From Melaminivora alkalimesophila (GTDB lineage Bacteria; Pseudomonadota; Gammaproteobacteria; Burkholderiales; Burkholderiaceae_C), in the NCBI RefSeq assembly GCF_000282995.1, contig NZ_ALEE01000040.1:1-6608 (forward strand): a DNA stretch of 6,608 bases, in the 5' to 3' direction. Positions 1-5,747 of the stretch are shown one piece after another. Both the position numbers and the translations under genes were made by a program. Within the stretch, counting starts at the first letter, position 1, and each line of letters begins with the position of its first letter. The notes under the pieces are model-generated. The model saw only the letters and a program-made list of their open reading frames with translations. It ran no database searches and was not told where the DNA came from.

Positions 1-165
1 CTCATGCGGTTGAATTTCCTATCCGTTGCAAGATTAGAGCCGGGATTTGAAAAAGCAAGGGCTGAAGTTGGCTCCCTTGCAAGAACTGAAGAGGATGTTT
101 TAACATATGCATTATTCCCAAGCTATGCAATAGACTTTTTAAAAACAAAATATCAAATAGATTAA
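1..165 (+). CDS. Biotin-dependent carboxyltransferase subunit (PycB/OadA type), C-terminal end only
   Basis: An open frame enters from the left edge and stops with TAA at 163-165, giving the last 54 residues. The tail contains LEPGFEKARAEVG and EEDVLTYALFP, followed by a segment like AIDFLKTKY. This matches the usual end of the conserved domain in pyruvate carboxylase subunit B and oxaloacetate decarboxylase alpha chains, which transfer CO2 between carboxybiotin and a 2-oxo acid in the cytoplasm. The protein ends here, so no biotinyl (BCCP) domain is fused; in such two-part enzymes the carrier is a separate protein. The first nine residues in this frame do not look like the family, while a different frame (from position 3) reads VEFPIR, closer to what normally precedes LEPG; a frameshift near 24-30 is possible. 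The stop lies 17 bp before the next gene, suggesting co-transcription. Family call from a short tail, exact substrate unknown. Confidence 0.7.
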   Translation, partial: LMRLNFLSVARLEPGFEKARAEVGSLARTEEDVLTYALFPSYAIDFLKTKYQID

Positions 166-182
166 TTATTATTGGAGGATAC

Positions 183-584
183 ATGAAACAAACAAATTCA
201 GAAAAATTAGCTCGTTCTTATAAAATACTTGAAGAATTAAAACAAGCTCGTGGTGGTTCATTGCTTGAATCTCACAGAACCATGGGAAATGACCCTAATC
301 TTGTAAATGCATTTTTACAGCAATATATAAACACTAACCTTACAGATGATAATTCTATACCAAAAAAATACCGTGAATTAATTGTTATGGCCATTGGTAT
401 GGCAACCGGAACTGATACTACAATGAAGGTTCATGCTCAAATAGCTCTTGACAATGGAGCAACTATGGATGAGGTATTTGAAGTTATGCGTATGATTTTC
501 TTTACATGCGGCGTAAGCAAGCTATTGCCTGCATTAGAAACCCTTGGCGACATGTTCGAACCAATTCAAAATGAAGATAAATAA
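183..584 (+). CDS. Carboxymuconolactone decarboxylase (CMD) family protein without the CxxC
   Basis: A 133-residue, all-alpha CMD/AhpD-like protein. ATG at 183 is preceded by GGAGG at 174-178, which fixes the start. The core runs from RELIVMAIGMATG (about 64-76) through VHAQIALDNGATMDEVFEVM (83-102), the family signature with its histidine (H84) and the GAT-x-(D/E)-E turn. In the redox-active members (AhpD) this histidine follows CxxCxxxH; here the two cysteine positions, 77 and 80, are both threonine, so thiol peroxidase or disulfide chemistry is not expected. It may act as a lactone/keto-acid decarboxylase-like enzyme or in an unknown role. It sits 17 bp after the carboxyltransferase gene and before a strong terminator at 604-640, so it is probably the last gene of that operon and may assist 2-oxo or dicarboxylic acid metabolism. 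Length is normal for the family. Family is clear, function is not. Confidence 0.85.
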   Translation: MKQTNSEKLARSYKILEELKQARGGSLLESHRTMGNDPNLVNAFLQQYINTNLTDDNSIPKKYRELIVMAIGMATGTDTTMKVHAQIALDNGATMDEVFEVMRMIFFTCGVSKLLPALETLGDMFEPIQNEDK

Positions 585-603
585 AATTAACAGATAATTT
601 TCT

Positions 604-640
604 ATAAAAATAGAATCGTCATCAACGATTCTATTTTTAT
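604..640. terminator. Bidirectional rho-independent terminator
   Basis: A perfect 16-bp inverted repeat (604-619 and 625-640) encloses a 5-base loop, CATCA. The stem has a core TAGAATCGT and outer A/T pairs, so it gives an A-run on one side and TTTTTATTTT on the other, working in both directions. It lies 20 bp after the stop of the CMD-family gene on + and 128 bp beyond the stop of the convergent amidohydrolase gene on -, so it can end both transcripts. Confidence 0.8.
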
Positions 641-767
641 TTTCAATTACTTATAATTCAAAGGTAGATTATCCCACCTCTTTTTAGTATAGTATGCGGA
701 AAATCTCAGTCAGGGTTGCATGCTGTATTTTATCGAATTTTCTGCAAAAGCCAGGCTTATTAAAGCA

Positions 768-2174
768 TTATTCAATATCTTCTTTTAATCCTTCAATTCG
801 TACAGATGCTTTTTTAAGAAGCGCCTTACCGACTTCATTAACATAATCTCTTTTTTTATCTTCATCTACCATAGTCAGTTTTCCATGTTTAACAACGATA
901 TTCCCATTAACCATAACAGTATCAATCATCCTAGCATCACCACTGGTGACGATGCAATCTACAGGGTCGTTATTACCGCCTGCGTATTGCAATTGCTTCC
1001 AATCTATCATGGTAATATCAGCTGCCATGCCTGGAGAAAGATAACCAATATCATCACGTCCAAGTGCTTTAGCACCACCTGCTGTAGCCATATATAGGAT
1101 ATCTTCAGGATTAGGAGCATTATCACCCCAACTTAAGCGATTAAGCAAATAAGAACATCGCATTTCTTCCATCATGTTAGAAGAGTTACTGCTTGCTGCA
1201 CCATCAACGCCTAGTCCAATTCTCTTTACTCCTGCATTCATAAGATCTGGAACACGGCATGAACCTGAACTTAAATACATATTTGATATTGGGCAACTTG
1301 CCACACCAGTATTTGTTTGTGCAATTAATGCAATATCTTCATCATTAAGATGAATGCAATGAGCATAGTAAAATCTTGAACCAAGTAAATTGTTTCTTCG
1401 GAACCACTCTGCTGGACGACATCCGAACTTTTCTATAGTATACTCAACTTCGAACTTACTCTCAGCTAAATGCCCATGTACCATAATATCTAACTTTTCA
1501 GCAAGATCAACAGTAGCTTGAATAATTTCTTGAGTGTCATACTGCGCAATACTTGGGCCAATACCAACTTGGCACATAGAGAAGCGTGAGCGATCATGGT
1601 ATTTTTTCACTAACCGTTCTGCATCTTCCATAAAACCTTCAGTGGTGTCAACTACTTCTGGAGGAACAATGTCACTGGTAACTGAATGATACGCTCTTAC
1701 CGGATGAAATCTTATACCTATTTCTTTTGCAGCTTCAATTTCGGCATCCACAAGTTGCGGAACACCTACTGGATGAGGATACCATAAGTCGTTTGATGTT
1801 GTGCAGCCTGTCTTGAGGCAATCCCCAAGACTGGCATAAACACCAGCCCTTGCTACATCCTGGCTTAGATCTTTATAAATCTCATACATTACCTTAAGCC
1901 AAGGTTCAAGTTGCAATCCTTGTGTTGCCTTGATATTGCGGAAAAGTGCCTGCCAAGTATGATGATGAGTATTAACAAAACCAGGAACAAGAATTTTCCC
2001 ACTGGCATCAATTGTTAAATCAATGGTAATCTCATCTTTAAGTTTCTCTTCAAGATTTGTACCTATTTCTCTAATCTCTTGACCACTTACCAGCAAATCA
2101 CAATTTCGATATCTAGTTCTGTCTCCATCCATTGTGATAATCCAGTCTGCATTTTTAAAGATAACGTTTTTCAT
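768..2174 (-). CDS. Amidohydrolase, AtzB / 8-oxoguanine deaminase-like
   Basis: A complete 468-residue metal-dependent amidohydrolase, a usual length for the SsnA/AtzB/TrzN/8-oxoguanine deaminase branch. Visible active-site elements in order are NTHHHTW (metal ligands H70 and H72), HGHLAES (ligand H235, catalytic-type E238), YAHCIHL (H272) and LGVDGAASS (D324). Further family blocks are VDAEIEAAKEIGIRFH (142-157), GVASCPISNM (290-299), ALGRDDIGYLSPGMAADI (370-387) and VMVNGNIVV (420-428). Together these match proteins annotated as hydroxydechloroatrazine ethylaminohydrolase or 8-oxoguanine deaminase, cytoplasmic enzymes that remove an amino group from a purine or s-triazine ring by hydrolysis. 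Start: ATG at 2174 with AGGAGG 11 bases upstream (2186-2191). It stands alone on -, facing the terminator at 604-640. An allophanate-hydrolase-like gene 676 bp upstream supports a role in nitrogen-ring catabolism. Guanine deaminase or another aminohydrolase activity is possible; family sure, substrate not. Confidence 0.88.
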   Translation of the reverse strand: MKNVIFKNADWIITMDGDRTRYRNCDLLVSGQEIREIGTNLEEKLKDEITIDLTIDASGKILVPGFVNTHHHTWQALFRNIKATQGLQLEPWLKVMYEIYKDLSQDVARAGVYASLGDCLKTGCTTSNDLWYPHPVGVPQLVDAEIEAAKEIGIRFHPVRAYHSVTSDIVPPEVVDTTEGFMEDAERLVKKYHDRSRFSMCQVGIGPSIAQYDTQEIIQATVDLAEKLDIMVHGHLAESKFEVEYTIEKFGCRPAEWFRRNNLLGSRFYYAHCIHLNDEDIALIAQTNTGVASCPISNMYLSSGSCRVPDLMNAGVKRIGLGVDGAASSNSSNMMEEMRCSYLLNRLSWGDNAPNPEDILYMATAGGAKALGRDDIGYLSPGMAADITMIDWKQLQYAGGNNDPVDCIVTSGDARMIDTVMVNGNIVVKHGKLTMVDEDKKRDYVNEVGKALLKKASVRIEGLKEDIE

Positions 2175-2244
2175 TTCTTTATATTCCTCCTAATATTATT
2201 TTAAACTTACTTAATAACGAACAAAACAAAATATTTTACTTATG

Positions 2245-2273
2245 TTTAAAAGAAAGTTCTATTTAATTGTTAA
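2245..2273 (-). promoter_or_regulatory. Possible sigma-70-type promoter for the amidohydrolase gene
   Basis: On the minus strand TTAACA (2268-2273, five of six consensus bases) is separated by 17 bases from TTTAAA (2245-2250, four of six). It lies about 70 bp upstream of the amidohydrolase start. The surroundings are so AT-rich that such a match can arise by chance, so this is only a candidate. Confidence 0.3.
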
Positions 2274-2339
2274 GATACTCTTACAGCCAATCATATTAGA
2301 AAAATTTGATTCATTATAATCCTTGTTATCGATGTTACA

Positions 2340-2534
2340 TTATGCAACTGTATAATTAAATACTAGTGCATTTACTTTCATAATTCTGGCTATTCTTTTA
2401 GAAACTCGATAACCTAAATTACCAAGTTCAACTTTAATTTTCCTGATTCCATAATTATTCTTACTTTTACGGAAAATCTTTACTAAATCTCTATCTATTT
2501 CAGAATTGTCATCTAAAATTTTAGACTCCTCTTT
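2340..2534 (-). pseudogene. IS3-family transposase OrfB fragment
   Basis: A 64-residue open stretch without start codon, closed by a stop at each end (TAA at 2535-2537 upstream, TAA at 2340-2342). It contains DLVKIFRKSKNNYGIRKI, then ELGNLGYRVSKRIARIMK, and ends LVFNYTVA. This is the pattern of the helix-turn-helix segment near the N-terminus of IS3-family OrfB (I..IF..S...YG.RRI...L...G..VS..R..RIM), where TVA is normally followed by QFKP and then the DDE catalytic core. Here the frame stops right after TVA and no DDE core follows, so only a small non-functional relic remains. It points in the opposite direction to the OrfA fragment at 2713-2823, so the two are not one simply truncated element. 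Identification rests on recognised motif spacing. Confidence 0.72.
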
Positions 2535-2712
2535 TTAAAAATGATAATAATCAAACTTCTAAAAAGTTCTAATAACCTATATCTTTCACTACTACTTTAT
2601 TTCCCTCTGTTAGAAGTAATTAGGTTAGTGATAGTATAGAAATCGGACACCCCAAACATAATAGATTCTATATCTGATATAATAAAACTATCAGAAAAGG
2701 AGCGAATTTATT

Positions 2713-2823
2713 ATGAAAAAAAGAAAGAAGCAATATAGTGAGGAGTTCAAGCAGGATGCCGTAAATTACTATTATTCATCTGGTAAATCTATGAAAGATA
2801 CAGCAGATGATTTAATCAATTAA
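2713..2823 (+). pseudogene. IS3-family transposase OrfA N-terminal fragment
   Basis: A 36-residue reading frame begins at ATG 2713 with AAGGAG at 2697-2702. It reads KKQYSEEFKQDAVNYYYSSG and then KSMKDTADDLIN before TAA. This is the N-terminal helix-turn-helix of IS3/IS150-type OrfA, which normally continues with a residue stretch such as GVS...L..W and a leucine zipper for about 100 residues. The fragment ends just where the recognition helix should continue, so it is broken. About 60 to 85 bp upstream is a GGACACCCC stretch (2644-2652) that could belong to the left terminal repeat of the element; no matching right end is visible before 3540. The intact ribosome binding site suggests the left end is preserved and the rest deleted. 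Confidence 0.72.
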
Positions 2824-2849
2824 ATAAATTTAAAATGATAATTTGGATC

Positions 2850-3236
2850 TTATTTAATTTTCTGTTCAATATAGGAACGCCAGCTACCAAACTCTGAGAT
2901 CTCCAATTGATTTTTACATAGAAGCGGTTCGCCAATTACTCCTAAAACAACACTTTTATCTTCTAGTATGATTTTACCAATTGCTAGTCCTGGTGGTTCA
3001 TTTAAAAGTATAGAAGCTAATCCTTTGGCTGGGACTTCCCATATTTCTAATTCTACTTTTACACCCGCCTCTTCGACTCTAAGCATAGCAGGATGCTCAT
3101 CATTAATGCTCCATAACTTATAATTTGAATCTGTTTTATCTTCTCTAACAAAATTTGCACCTACACTAGTAAGATTTCCATTTAGTTCTAGCCCACGCAT
3201 TAAGGTGCCATTGACTGCCAATAATACTGTTTCCAT
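2850..3236 (-). CDS. Stand-alone allophanate hydrolase C-terminal-domain-like protein
   Basis: A complete 128-residue protein. ATG at 3236 has GAGGAG eight bases upstream (3245-3250), fixing the start. It resembles the C-terminal domain of allophanate hydrolase (AtzF and the urea amidolyase hydrolase half), which has a gamma-glutamylcyclotransferase-like fold. Matching blocks in order are NGTLMRGLELNGNL (9-22), a conserved Thr followed by YKLWSI (35-44), VELEIWEVP (61-69), PPGLAIGKIILED (81-93), VVLGVIGEP (96-104) and the diagnostic ending ISEFGSWRSYI (113-123). In full enzymes an amidase domain makes N-carboxycarbamate from allophanate and this domain completes its breakdown; here no amidase domain is attached or visible nearby. 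Allophanate arises in urea, biuret, cyanurate and barbiturate-type degradation, which fits the AtzB-like deaminase downstream. It could instead be a small cyclotransferase-like enzyme of unknown substrate. Family likeness good, activity inferred. Confidence 0.75.
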   Translation of the reverse strand: METVLLAVNGTLMRGLELNGNLTSVGANFVREDKTDSNYKLWSINDEHPAMLRVEEAGVKVELEIWEVPAKGLASILLNEPPGLAIGKIILEDKSVVLGVIGEPLLCKNQLEISEFGSWRSYIEQKIK

Positions 3237-3256
3237 ATATACAACTCCTCGTATAA

Positions 3257-3290
3257 TATGCTTAGAATACTTTAAAGTCTTCTAAGCATA
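3257..3290. promoter_or_regulatory. Long palindrome in the leader of the 128-aa protein gene
   Basis: An 11-bp perfect inverted repeat, TATGCTTAGAA (3257-3267) and TTCTAAGCATA (3280-3290), encloses a second palindrome ACTTTAAAGT (3269-3278), so nearly all 34 bases are self-complementary. It lies 7 bp beyond the ribosome binding site of the gene starting at 3236 and just downstream of a candidate promoter. It could be an operator, a leader hairpin, or a terminator acting on + (T-rich ATTTATTTTT follows), though no + gene lies upstream. Confidence 0.5.
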
Positions 3291-3317
3291 ATTTATTTTT
3301 ATCAAATTAAATGACAA
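3290..3317 (-). promoter_or_regulatory. Possible promoter for the allophanate-hydrolase-like gene
   Basis: On the minus strand TTGTCA (3312-3317, five of six) and TAAATT (3290-3295, four of six) are 16 bases apart. Transcription would start inside the palindrome at 3257-3290, which would then be well placed as an operator. The match is weak and the region very AT-rich. Confidence 0.3.
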
Positions 3318-3340
3318 ATAAACATATCCTTTAAGACCAA

Positions 3341-3362
3341 TTGCATCTCTGAAATTATGCAA
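3341..3362. repeat. Short operator-like dyad TTGCAT-N10-ATGCAA
   Basis: A six-base inverted repeat with a 10-base spacer, about one helical turn and a half between half-site centres, upstream of the candidate promoter at 3290-3317. It has the shape of a helix-turn-helix regulator site, but six bases in AT-rich DNA can match by chance. Apart from this, the palindrome and the hairpin at 3485-3511, I see nothing in the non-coding stretch 3291-3542. Confidence 0.2.
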
Positions 3363-3484
3363 ATATTCCAACTAAATCCTTAAATAAATTTTATTTTGTT
3401 CTCAATTTGTTCAAATTTAATATTTTTGCTTTTACAATCTTTATTTAGAATATCTTAATGCTATAATTGTCTTAATAATAATCA

Positions 3485-3511
3485 GCAAAGAATAATTCAA
3501 TCATTCTTTGC
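3485..3511 (-). terminator. Possible terminator after the minus-strand stop at 3543
   Basis: A 9-bp perfect stem GCAAAGAAT (3485-3493) / ATTCTTTGC (3503-3511) with a 9-base loop, followed on the minus strand by the T-rich TGATTATTATT. It begins 31 bp beyond the stop codon at 3543-3545. Its position suggests that the AT-rich coding tail ending there is the genuine 3' end of some gene in the AT-rich genome. Confidence 0.4.
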
Positions 3512-3542
3512 AAACCTTATTAAATTATCACAAATACATATT

Positions 3543-4232
3543 TTATAAAACAAAGCTTCTTAAAAGACCTTTATATCCAGAAACTACGTCAGCACCGCGC
3601 GTGATCAGCGATAGCGCCGCTTCCTTCGCAGCTGTCGGGTCTTCCATGCTTTGCAGGTAGATCACCTTTACTTCGATATCCGGTCGCACGCTCATGGCAC
3701 CCTTTCGAAAGGCTCCAACTTGCGCGATCACAGTAGGCAACCCTTCAAGGCCGCTTACGGCACCAATCTTGTTTGTCTTGGACATGCGAGCGGCAAGTAC
3801 GCCCATGAGGTAGCCGAACTGCGCGTTGTCGTACTCAACCGATGTCACATTTTTGCCTGATCCGCTGGCTCCCGACCCGATGAGGAAGAGCGTTTTCGGA
3901 AACTCTGGGCCGACCCGCTGAGCCGCTGAGAGAAAGCGACCCGAATGCCCAACGACAACGTCAGCACCCCTGCGGGCATATTGACGCATGCTTTCAACCA
4001 TATCTGCGGCTTGAACGTTTTCGGAGTAAGTAACGTTCCAACCCGACCCTTTGAACCTTTCGGTACTTTTGAAGCCCTCCGCATTCCAGCTCTGATCGTT
4101 GATGCTTCCCGGCAGAAGAAATGCAGCCGATTTTTGCGCGAAAGCACCGTTCGAGGCCGTCAAAAGCACCATCATGACAACAATTGCCGCAAGACCACCA
4201 TGCAGAAAGTAACTCAAATTTTTCATTCGCAT
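3543..4232 (-). CDS. BMP/PnrA-type periplasmic substrate-binding protein, truncated and fused to a foreign tail
   Basis: A 229-residue frame. The N-terminus has a Sec signal peptide: basic MRMKN, hydrophobic core about residues 12-26, and a cleavage site GAFA|Q after residue 32, with no lipobox cysteine. The mature part begins AAFLLPGSINDQSWN and has DMVESMRQYARRGADVVVGH (78-96), FLIGSGASG (116-124), VEYDNAQFGYLMGVLAA (132-148), KIGAVSG (155-161) and EEP-like spacing up to SLITRGADVV (208-217). This is the basic membrane protein family, which binds nucleosides, purines or related ligands for an ABC importer. Full members have about 330-370 residues; here homology stops after GADVV and a 12-residue AT-rich tail (SGYKGLLRSFVL) follows, exactly at the composition break. 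The ligand-binding C-lobe is therefore incomplete and the product is unlikely to work. GGTGG lies a few bases upstream of ATG 4232; M3 (4226) is an alternative start. It follows the deaminase gene after a 267-bp gap. Confidence 0.82.
   Translation of the reverse strand: MRMKNLSYFLHGGLAAIVVMMVLLTASNGAFAQKSAAFLLPGSINDQSWNAEGFKSTERFKGSGWNVTYSENVQAADMVESMRQYARRGADVVVGHSGRFLSAAQRVGPEFPKTLFLIGSGASGSGKNVTSVEYDNAQFGYLMGVLAARMSKTNKIGAVSGLEGLPTVIAQVGAFRKGAMSVRPDIEVKVIYLQSMEDPTAAKEAALSLITRGADVVSGYKGLLRSFVL
3575..3600. other. Composition junction (AT-rich to GC-rich)
   Basis: G+C rises from 10 of 60 (3421-3480) to 22 of 60 (3541-3600), with 8 of the last 10 bases G/C, and 35 of 60 (3601-3660). The protein homology of the BMP-family frame ends at the same place. 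No inverted repeat, target duplication, tRNA end or transposase is visible at the join. It is best read as a recent recombination point or an assembly chimera. Confidence 0.75.
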
Positions 4233-4499
4233 ATAGCCACCATCGCCTTTGAAATTATTTGGGGTTGATCAGAGGAGCGCCGTGGTTGAATGATCAAACT
4301 TTTCATCGGACAGTTCAGATTATGACTCAGCATGAAACGCGACGCTGTCCGGATCTGCTCTGTGGCTCTCGACTTCTTCATGCATTTTGGCGAACCGGTT
4401 TCCCGATTATCCAGCAGGGGTGTGTTGGGCATTTTCATGGTGTCGGTCATTCAGAGCTTTCTTTTAACAGACGAGTACGAAAATCGATAATATCAACCA
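4233..4499 (-). other. Intergenic gap with a chain of doubtful short frames
   Basis: Between the deaminase stop and the BMP-protein start. An 18-residue frame (4447-4503, MMVDIIDFRTRLLKESSE) overlaps the deaminase stop as ATGA, and its own stop overlaps, again as ATGA, the start of a 75-residue frame (4223-4450) that runs ten bases into the BMP gene. The 75-residue translation is rich in Arg, Ser, Pro and Met, has no recognisable domain and no clear ribosome binding site, so I do not call it a gene. No terminator hairpin or convincing promoter was found. The gap could carry the separate promoter of the transport gene or be eroded coding sequence. Confidence 0.4.
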
Positions 4500-5738
4500 T
4501 CATGAGTGGTCGTGGGACGGCGTTGATCCAGCGGCCAATCGCATGGCAACGACACGTCCGCCCTTGAGTACGAAGAGCGGAGACTGTTGATCCAGAACAA
4601 CCTCCTCGGGCGTCGCCGATGGGAATACTGCGAGATCCGCGACTGCCCCTTCCACGACGCCTAAAAGTGAGGGGAATCCCAGCATGCGGGCAGCGTTGAT
4701 GGTGACCGCATCGAATACCCGTCTGAGATCTTGCGGTGTTCCCAGCGCGGCAATTTGACAGGCAAAAATGGCTGATCCAAGGGGATTCGCCGCTCCGAGC
4801 GGATAGAACGGATCCCGCAGGTTGTCCGAGCCAAACATTACGGAGACTCCGGCATCGAGTAATTCACTCAGCCGCGTAATTTTGACAATGATCGGATTAA
4901 CCACGACATTAACATCGGCGTCCGCAAGGGCGGCAATGGTCGACCGTGCTACGTCATCCGTCTGTACGGACAGCGAGCTGATGTGCGCGACGGTCACATT
5001 GGGCACACGCCGTTCACGGGCAGCTTCAATCACAAAGGGAAGCGTAAAGTCTTCCCGCCGGTCGGACTCATCGACGTGCATGTCTACGGGCAGGCCGAAC
5101 TCAGCAGCAAGGTCAAAAACGGCTCGGACATGGTCCTGCGGGCGATCATCCAGCGCGGGTGCGCCGCCGACGGCATCCGCGCCCAGTTTGATCGCCTCCC
5201 GCATGAGGTCCACGGCCCCCGCAGAGCAGAAGAGTCCCTCCTGAGGGAAGGCGACGATCTGGATATCGATCAATCCCGCGCAGACTTCACGCGCCTCAAG
5301 GACACCACGGATACCTGCGAGGCCGACAATCGGGTCGACATCGACGTGTGTCCGCAATGCGGTGGTTCCCGCACGGGATGCCATCAGGGCCGCACGTATG
5401 GCCCGTTCCCGAACATCTTCAACGGTGAACGCGCGCTTGATATCACGGGTGGCCCGAATTGCCATCTCAAGGCCTCGTCGCGTTCGAAGGTCGCCAATGC
5501 TTCCTGCGGGAACCCGATCTGCCGTCAGGGCCTTATCGAGATGGAAGTGAGGCTCTACCAGGCCGGAAGTGACCAGACCCTCATGAGCATCGATCTCCAC
5601 CGATCCTTTTGTTTTTGTCGACTTCACGATGGACGCAATGCGCCCATCGTGAATCAGGATATCGACGGTTCCGTCCGTATCGACAAGACGCGCGTTACGA
5701 ATCGCGAGATCTACATAACTATGGGCTTCCATGAACAT
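4500..5738 (-). CDS. Cytosine deaminase-like amidohydrolase (CodA/AtzC type)
   Basis: A complete protein of 412 residues, close to the 400-430 usual for the family. It keeps every active-site element of cytosine deaminase: VEPHFHLDK (metal ligands H64, H66), AFPQEG (Q166, pyrimidine-contacting in CodA), MHVDE (H221, catalytic E224), VAHISSLS (H252) and FGSDNLRDPFYPLG (D305). CodA has GHDD where this has GSDN, so the base-recognition edge differs. The reaction is hydrolytic deamination or amide cleavage of a pyrimidine- or triazine-like ring in the cytoplasm; cytosine, isocytosine, creatinine-like or N-alkylammelide substrates are all possible. The first ATG (5738) directly abuts GAAGAG, whereas the second (5732) lies six bases after it, so translation more likely begins at 5732. 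It starts 9 bp after the carbamate kinase stop, so the two are surely one operon, and precedes a BMP-type binding protein gene. Family firm, substrate open. Confidence 0.87.
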   Translation of the reverse strand: MFMEAHSYVDLAIRNARLVDTDGTVDILIHDGRIASIVKSTKTKGSVEIDAHEGLVTSGLVEPHFHLDKALTADRVPAGSIGDLRTRRGLEMAIRATRDIKRAFTVEDVRERAIRAALMASRAGTTALRTHVDVDPIVGLAGIRGVLEAREVCAGLIDIQIVAFPQEGLFCSAGAVDLMREAIKLGADAVGGAPALDDRPQDHVRAVFDLAAEFGLPVDMHVDESDRREDFTLPFVIEAARERRVPNVTVAHISSLSVQTDDVARSTIAALADADVNVVVNPIIVKITRLSELLDAGVSVMFGSDNLRDPFYPLGAANPLGSAIFACQIAALGTPQDLRRVFDAVTINAARMLGFPSLLGVVEGAVADLAVFPSATPEEVVLDQQSPLFVLKGGRVVAMRLAAGSTPSHDHS

Positions 5739-5747
5739 CTCTTCAAG

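Noticed and set aside
2..184. 60-residue frame on the minus strand
   Set aside because: It is the complement of the carboxyltransferase tail; leucine-rich shadow with no ribosome binding site.
695..746. Imperfect 10-bp dyad TGCGGAAAAT / ATTTTCTGCA with a 32-base loop between convergent genes
   Set aside because: Long loop, one wobble pair, no riboswitch or RNA consensus recognised; the nearby terminator explains the region better.
885..1097. 70-residue frame on +
   Set aside because: Lies wholly inside the amidohydrolase gene on the other strand, with no recognisable motif.
3404..3417. Palindrome AATTTG-TT-CAAATT
   Set aside because: Short and made almost only of A/T in a very AT-rich spacer; expected by chance.
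3845..4268. Frames on both strands overlapping the BMP-family gene
   Set aside because: The in-register signal peptide and BMP motifs show which frame is real; the others are Arg/Ser/Pro-rich shadows.
4822..5550. 140- and 62-residue frames on +
   Set aside because: Antisense to the deaminase; Ser/Arg/Ala-rich composition typical of GC-rich shadow frames.
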